Shown here piece by piece: positions 32,110-35,128 of a stretch of DNA of 35,128 bases. Made by a program: the position numbers and the translations under genes. How positions within the stretch are numbered: position 1 is the stretch's first letter; each line of letters starts with the position of its first letter. The notes beneath the pieces are model-generated. The model saw nothing but the letters and a program-made list of their open reading frames with translations, was not told the DNA's origin and ran no database searches. Origin of the DNA: an uncultured bacterium (GTDB lineage: Bacteria > Verrucomicrobiota > Kiritimatiellia > CAIKKV01 > CAITUY01); NCBI GenBank assembly GCA_903895695.1, contig CAITUY010000213.1:1-35128 (forward strand). Reading direction: 5' to 3'.

Positions 32110-34914
32110 CTACGCGGGAAATTCGGGCTCCGTCCCGGGGAGCAACCGCTCCGCAGGAACTTCAAAACAGGCGAAAAGGCCCCAGCCCCGGCCGTCGGCG
32201 CGGTCGAGGGCGATACTGATCTCATGCTCGCCCGCGGCCAACGCCACGCGGGCGGCCGTGCGGGCTAGAGGCGCGGGATTGACCGTGCCAGGAGTGGCCG
32301 CGACGGGCCGGCCATCCACGAACACGCGCGCACCACCGTCGTGGCCGATGTGCAGAGTCCATTCCCCGTCCCGCGCAGCGCGCACCCGGCGCGCCAGGTG
32401 CACGATTCCGGTCGGCCCGCGCAAGTCGTGGATGCTGACAAACCCCTGGCCCTGCGGCACCGGCGTCCACCCGGCCTCCTGGGCAAGACCGACATACGGC
32501 GCGGTCGCGATGTCGGCCGCCGGCAGCAGGCGCGAGACCTGCCAGCCGTCGGTCAGCCAGGCGGACGCGCGGCGGGTGTGCGGCCAGGGAATAGGCAACT
32601 GTGCGGGCTGGACCCGGCTGTCGGGAGAACTGACTCGCACCGTCAGTGTGCCGGTCCAGTTGCTCGCGGCCGTGAGGGAAGCCGTGGCCGACAGTTCATG
32701 GCAGGCGGCGTCCCCGGGCGGGAGGCAATAGGCGAGGCGCGTATCGCCGGTCAGCACGGCATCGACGATGCCGCTGCATTCGGCCACAAGGGTGCCGCGC
32801 GCCGTGACGGCGCCGTCGTTGCGCACCAGCAACCGCAGGCGGACGGGTTTGTCGGCCGCCGGCGTGGCCTGCAGTTGCAGGGCGGCGCGGACGCGCGGCG
32901 GAATCGACGTGCGGTCGCGATCCACGACCAAGCCGATTTCGTCCAGGGGAATCGGCTGGAACCCCAGTGCCCAGGCCGGCGACTCCGGGCGAAGGCTCAG
33001 GACGCCGAAGGCCTCGTCGGTAAAACCGGGATCCACGCCGACCAGGTTGTTCCGCTCCGTGACGCCCTTATCGGGTTCCTTGGGCCAGCCCTTGGTGATC
33101 CAGGTGTCGCACCGCCAGCAGATATTGCGTTCCACGCGGTTGTTGGCGGGCGGCACGCCCTTGCCACCGGCGAGGTACGGATCCACGTCGGCGATTTCCG
33201 GGTAACGCACGCTATAGGGAGGCTCATGGTGCCGCATGGCCTCGAGGCTTTTGCGCATGGTCTGATTGACCATGTCCTGCCAGACGGGGCTGGGATCGAC
33301 GCCGCGGGAATCGGCGCTGATCGCCGGGCGGCAGCCCACGAAAACGTTGTTCTCCACCACAAAGTCGCGCCCGCCCCCGAGCATCAGGCCGTACTGGCAG
33401 TCCCAGAGGATGTTCTCCGCGATGGTTGTGCCGCTCACGCAGTCGTCCATGTAGATCGCGATGCTGCCCATGCCGACGCCGCCCATGTGGTGGATGAAAT
33501 TGCGCCGGATCACGTTGCCGCGGAAGGTATAGTCGCGGCCGGTGTAGATCGCGCCCGCGTCGCCGGTTTCAAGGCAGACGCGGTGAATCTCGTTGTTTTC
33601 GATCAGGAAGTCGTTTCCCCAGAAGAGAATGGCGTTGTGCGGCGCGTCGTGGATCAGGTTGTTCGCGAAGCGCATGCCCACGCCGGAGGCGCCGATGCCC
33701 GCGACGTAGCAGCGGCTCCAGCGCGCGAAATGATGGATGTGGTTGTTGAGCACGGCGTGATTGCACGGCTTGAGCGTTGCGCGGTCGCCGCCGTTCACGC
33801 TGATGCCGCCGTCACCGACGCCGTAAAAGTCGCATCCGGCCACGGTATGGCGGCTGCCGCCGGTGATCTGTACCGCCCAGGTGCCGCAGTTACGGATGAC
33901 GCAGCCGGCAATGGCCAACCCTTCGCCGCCCTCGACGCGTATGCCGCAGTCGCGGCCGGCTTCCAGGGTGAAGCCTCGGAACTCCAGATGACGGGCCTCC
34001 TTGAACGCCAGCAGCGGCTCGTTCAGCAACGAGATTAGAATTTCCGCCCCGGCGAGCGGCGCCGGCGGCCAGAAGTAGAGGATGCCGCGCTCGCCATCCA
34101 CATAGTACTCGCCGGGTTGGTCGAGTTCTTCGAGGACGTTGAGAAAGTAGAACCGTTGGCCTTGGGTGAAATAGTAATTGCCGTGGGGTGGGACGGTCTC
34201 GACCACCCGTTCCACGGGATCCAGACGGCGGACGCGTTCGTAGGAGTTGGCCCAGTCGTAGGCCCAGTAGCCGTGGACCCAGATGTTGTCAGAGGGCGCC
34301 CACCGCCGCGGCCGGTCGCCTTCATAGGTGAAGCCGCCCGTCAGTTCTCCCGATGGCGCGCCCCATTCGGTTTTGATGGGCTTAGTGGAGCCGGTGATCG
34401 TGGCGAACTGGCCGGCATCCGGCCACTGGGCCACGACCATCGGCCGGTCGTTGAAGAAGAGCTCCAGGTGCGAGGGGACGGTCTTGCGGCTGAAACCGCG
34501 GGATGTAAACGCGCCGCAGTCGGTGATTCCCTGGGCACGCAGGTCGATCTGCACGACGTGTTCGCGCGCCTGTTCGCTCAGCCGCGCCCGGACAGCGGAA
34601 TCGGTCACCGGCATAAAGGCCACCGGGTCGAGACGCGCGCCCCCCATCAGGCGGACGGTCGCACCTTCCTCGGCCCGGTACACGATGGGCGCCCGCTCGG
34701 TTCCCGAGTCCTCGCTGCCGAACATCAGGCTTTCGGTCAGCCGGTACTCCCCGCTCCCGACCCGGACCGTGATGCCGGCTGGCGTGTCCTGCGCATCGCG
34801 AAGTTTGCGGATCGCGTCGCGCGCGGCCTGCAAGGTTGGATAAGGATGGGCGGCGGTGCCATCGGCCTTACCTCGGGCCGAGGCCGACACGTGGATGCAA
34901 ATGGTTTGTGGCAT
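32110..34914 (-). CDS. GH141-like right-handed beta-helix protein
   Basis: A 934-residue protein, first gene of the - strand cluster. ATG 34914 is preceded by AGGGAAAAC; the frame extends to 35115 but that part is antisense to real transposase codons. There is no signal peptide (MPQTICIHVSASARGKADGT), so it is probably cytoplasmic unless exported unusually. The opening HPYPTLQAARDAIRKL, then GSGEYRLTESLMFGSEDSGT and APIVYRAEEGATVRLMGGARL, is typical of GH141-type proteins (alpha-L-fucosidase and xylanase activities are known in that family). Beta-helix coils run from about 340 to 620 (NNHIHHFARW, ENNEIHRVCLETGDAGAIYTGR, ENNVFVGCRPAIS). The C-terminus (residues about 850-920, HIGHDGGARVFVDGRPVA) is a beta-sandwich of sugar-binding type. 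Fucose removal would fit the GH95-like neighbour. Confidence 0.68.
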   Translation of the reverse strand: MPQTICIHVSASARGKADGTAAHPYPTLQAARDAIRKLRDAQDTPAGITVRVGSGEYRLTESLMFGSEDSGTERAPIVYRAEEGATVRLMGGARLDPVAFMPVTDSAVRARLSEQAREHVVQIDLRAQGITDCGAFTSRGFSRKTVPSHLELFFNDRPMVVAQWPDAGQFATITGSTKPIKTEWGAPSGELTGGFTYEGDRPRRWAPSDNIWVHGYWAYDWANSYERVRRLDPVERVVETVPPHGNYYFTQGQRFYFLNVLEELDQPGEYYVDGERGILYFWPPAPLAGAEILISLLNEPLLAFKEARHLEFRGFTLEAGRDCGIRVEGGEGLAIAGCVIRNCGTWAVQITGGSRHTVAGCDFYGVGDGGISVNGGDRATLKPCNHAVLNNHIHHFARWSRCYVAGIGASGVGMRFANNLIHDAPHNAILFWGNDFLIENNEIHRVCLETGDAGAIYTGRDYTFRGNVIRRNFIHHMGGVGMGSIAIYMDDCVSGTTIAENILWDCQYGLMLGGGRDFVVENNVFVGCRPAISADSRGVDPSPVWQDMVNQTMRKSLEAMRHHEPPYSVRYPEIADVDPYLAGGKGVPPANNRVERNICWRCDTWITKGWPKEPDKGVTERNNLVGVDPGFTDEAFGVLSLRPESPAWALGFQPIPLDEIGLVVDRDRTSIPPRVRAALQLQATPAADKPVRLRLLVRNDGAVTARGTLVAECSGIVDAVLTGDTRLAYCLPPGDAACHELSATASLTAASNWTGTLTVRVSSPDSRVQPAQLPIPWPHTRRASAWLTDGWQVSRLLPAADIATAPYVGLAQEAGWTPVPQGQGFVSIHDLRGPTGIVHLARRVRAARDGEWTLHIGHDGGARVFVDGRPVAATPGTVNPAPLARTAARVALAAGEHEISIALDRADGRGWGLFACFEVPAERLLPGTEPEFPA

Positions 34915-35000
34915 GTTTTCCCTATCGCGTTGGCGTCGCGCCGCCTGCCGGGACAGTGGCGTCGGCGGGCGTGGCAGTGAGGAACTGAAAGGCCTCGACG
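34915..35000. other. 86-bp gap between transposase end and - strand cluster
   Basis: This short stretch should hold the promoter of the - strand cluster, but I see no convincing -35/-10 pair. It may also contain the terminal inverted repeat of the adjacent insertion sequence; without the other end it cannot be recognised. Confidence 0.3.
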
Positions 35001-35128
35001 CTAGAATTTGTGGGCGAGTTCCGGCATGGGTAACTTCCCAAGTGTATGATAAAGCATGACTTCCAACACGGCGAACGAGCGATAGCCGTAGGCGCGTCTG
35101 GTGACCACGCGGCATTTGTTGTTCAGCC
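35001..35128 (-). CDS. C-terminal end of a transposase, probably ISL3 family (cut by window edge)
   Basis: On the - strand the last 41 residues of a reading frame open to the right edge are visible, ending at TAG (35003-35001). The sequence contains NNKCRVVTRRAYGYRSF, then LYHTLGKLPMPE and a final AHKF. This arrangement, NNK...RRAYGYR...LYHTLG.LP.PE..H.F, is what I remember of the C-terminus of ISL3-like DDE transposases, where the extreme C-terminal part follows the catalytic Glu. The catalytic residues lie outside the window, so intactness is unknown. The element ends 86 bp upstream of the GH141-like gene start. Confidence 0.6.
   Translation of the reverse strand, partial: LNNKCRVVTRRAYGYRSFAVLEVMLYHTLGKLPMPELAHKF

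Noticed and set aside
34915..35115. N-terminal extension of the GH141-like gene, open to 35115
   Set aside because: It overlaps the real transposase codons in another frame, is Arg/Ser-rich and gives no signal peptide; the family start matches 34914.

Overview
This GC-rich window looks like a glycan-catabolism island from an uncultured PVC-superphylum bacterium, most likely Kiritimatiellota/Lentisphaerota or a neighbouring Verrucomicrobia/Planctomycetes lineage. The assignment rests on recalled gene-family habits: multiple FAD_oxidored (PF12831-type) and uroporphyrinogen-decarboxylase-like paralogues interleaved with secreted beta-helix enzymes, a giant glycine-rich surface protein carrying the short fibronectin-like modules common in these phyla, and abundant small palindromic repeats. 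No rRNA, tRNA, CRISPR array, transporter, sulfatase or recognisable regulator is visible, so taxonomy is inferred and not proven.

Layout. The left edge (1-866) holds the end of an unrecognised protein whose 5' part looks frame-disturbed. From 884 to 16841 everything is on the + strand: two secreted bipartite pectate-lyase-3/GH55-like beta-helix proteins, a FAD-dependent oxidoreductase overlapping a secreted GH28-like polygalacturonase, two more FAD-dependent oxidoreductases, and a 1770-residue secreted glycine-rich protein with its own candidate promoter and palindrome. It meets a second cluster tail to tail with 2 bp between stop codons. The second cluster is read leftwards on the - strand from 34914 to 16844: a GH141-like beta-helix protein, a URO-D-like protein, a 1264-residue secreted TIM-barrel protein, a GH95-like six-hairpin glycosidase, two more URO-D-like proteins, a DUF6259-like putative glycosidase, and a 1287-residue secreted heparinase II/III-like putative lyase. 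The last 128 bases carry the C-terminus of a transposase, probably ISL3 type, so a mobile element borders the cluster.

How the genes may work together (inference): secreted beta-helix, GH28-like and heparinase-like proteins would cut an acidic, pectin- or fucose-containing polysaccharide. The GH95-like, GH141-like and DUF6259-like proteins, which lack visible signal peptides, would process imported oligosaccharides. Three FAD_oxidored and three URO-D-like proteins would act on released sugars or their methyl or other substituents. The three-plus-three set of redox and URO-D-like paralogues inside a polysaccharide locus is the most intriguing candidate for an undescribed pathway; no member has an assignable substrate from sequence alone.

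The window is also rich in small repeats: a heptad tandem repeat, three distinct REP-like hairpin families (two showing compensatory base changes), and three in-frame copies of a 21-bp repeat inside the heparinase-like gene.
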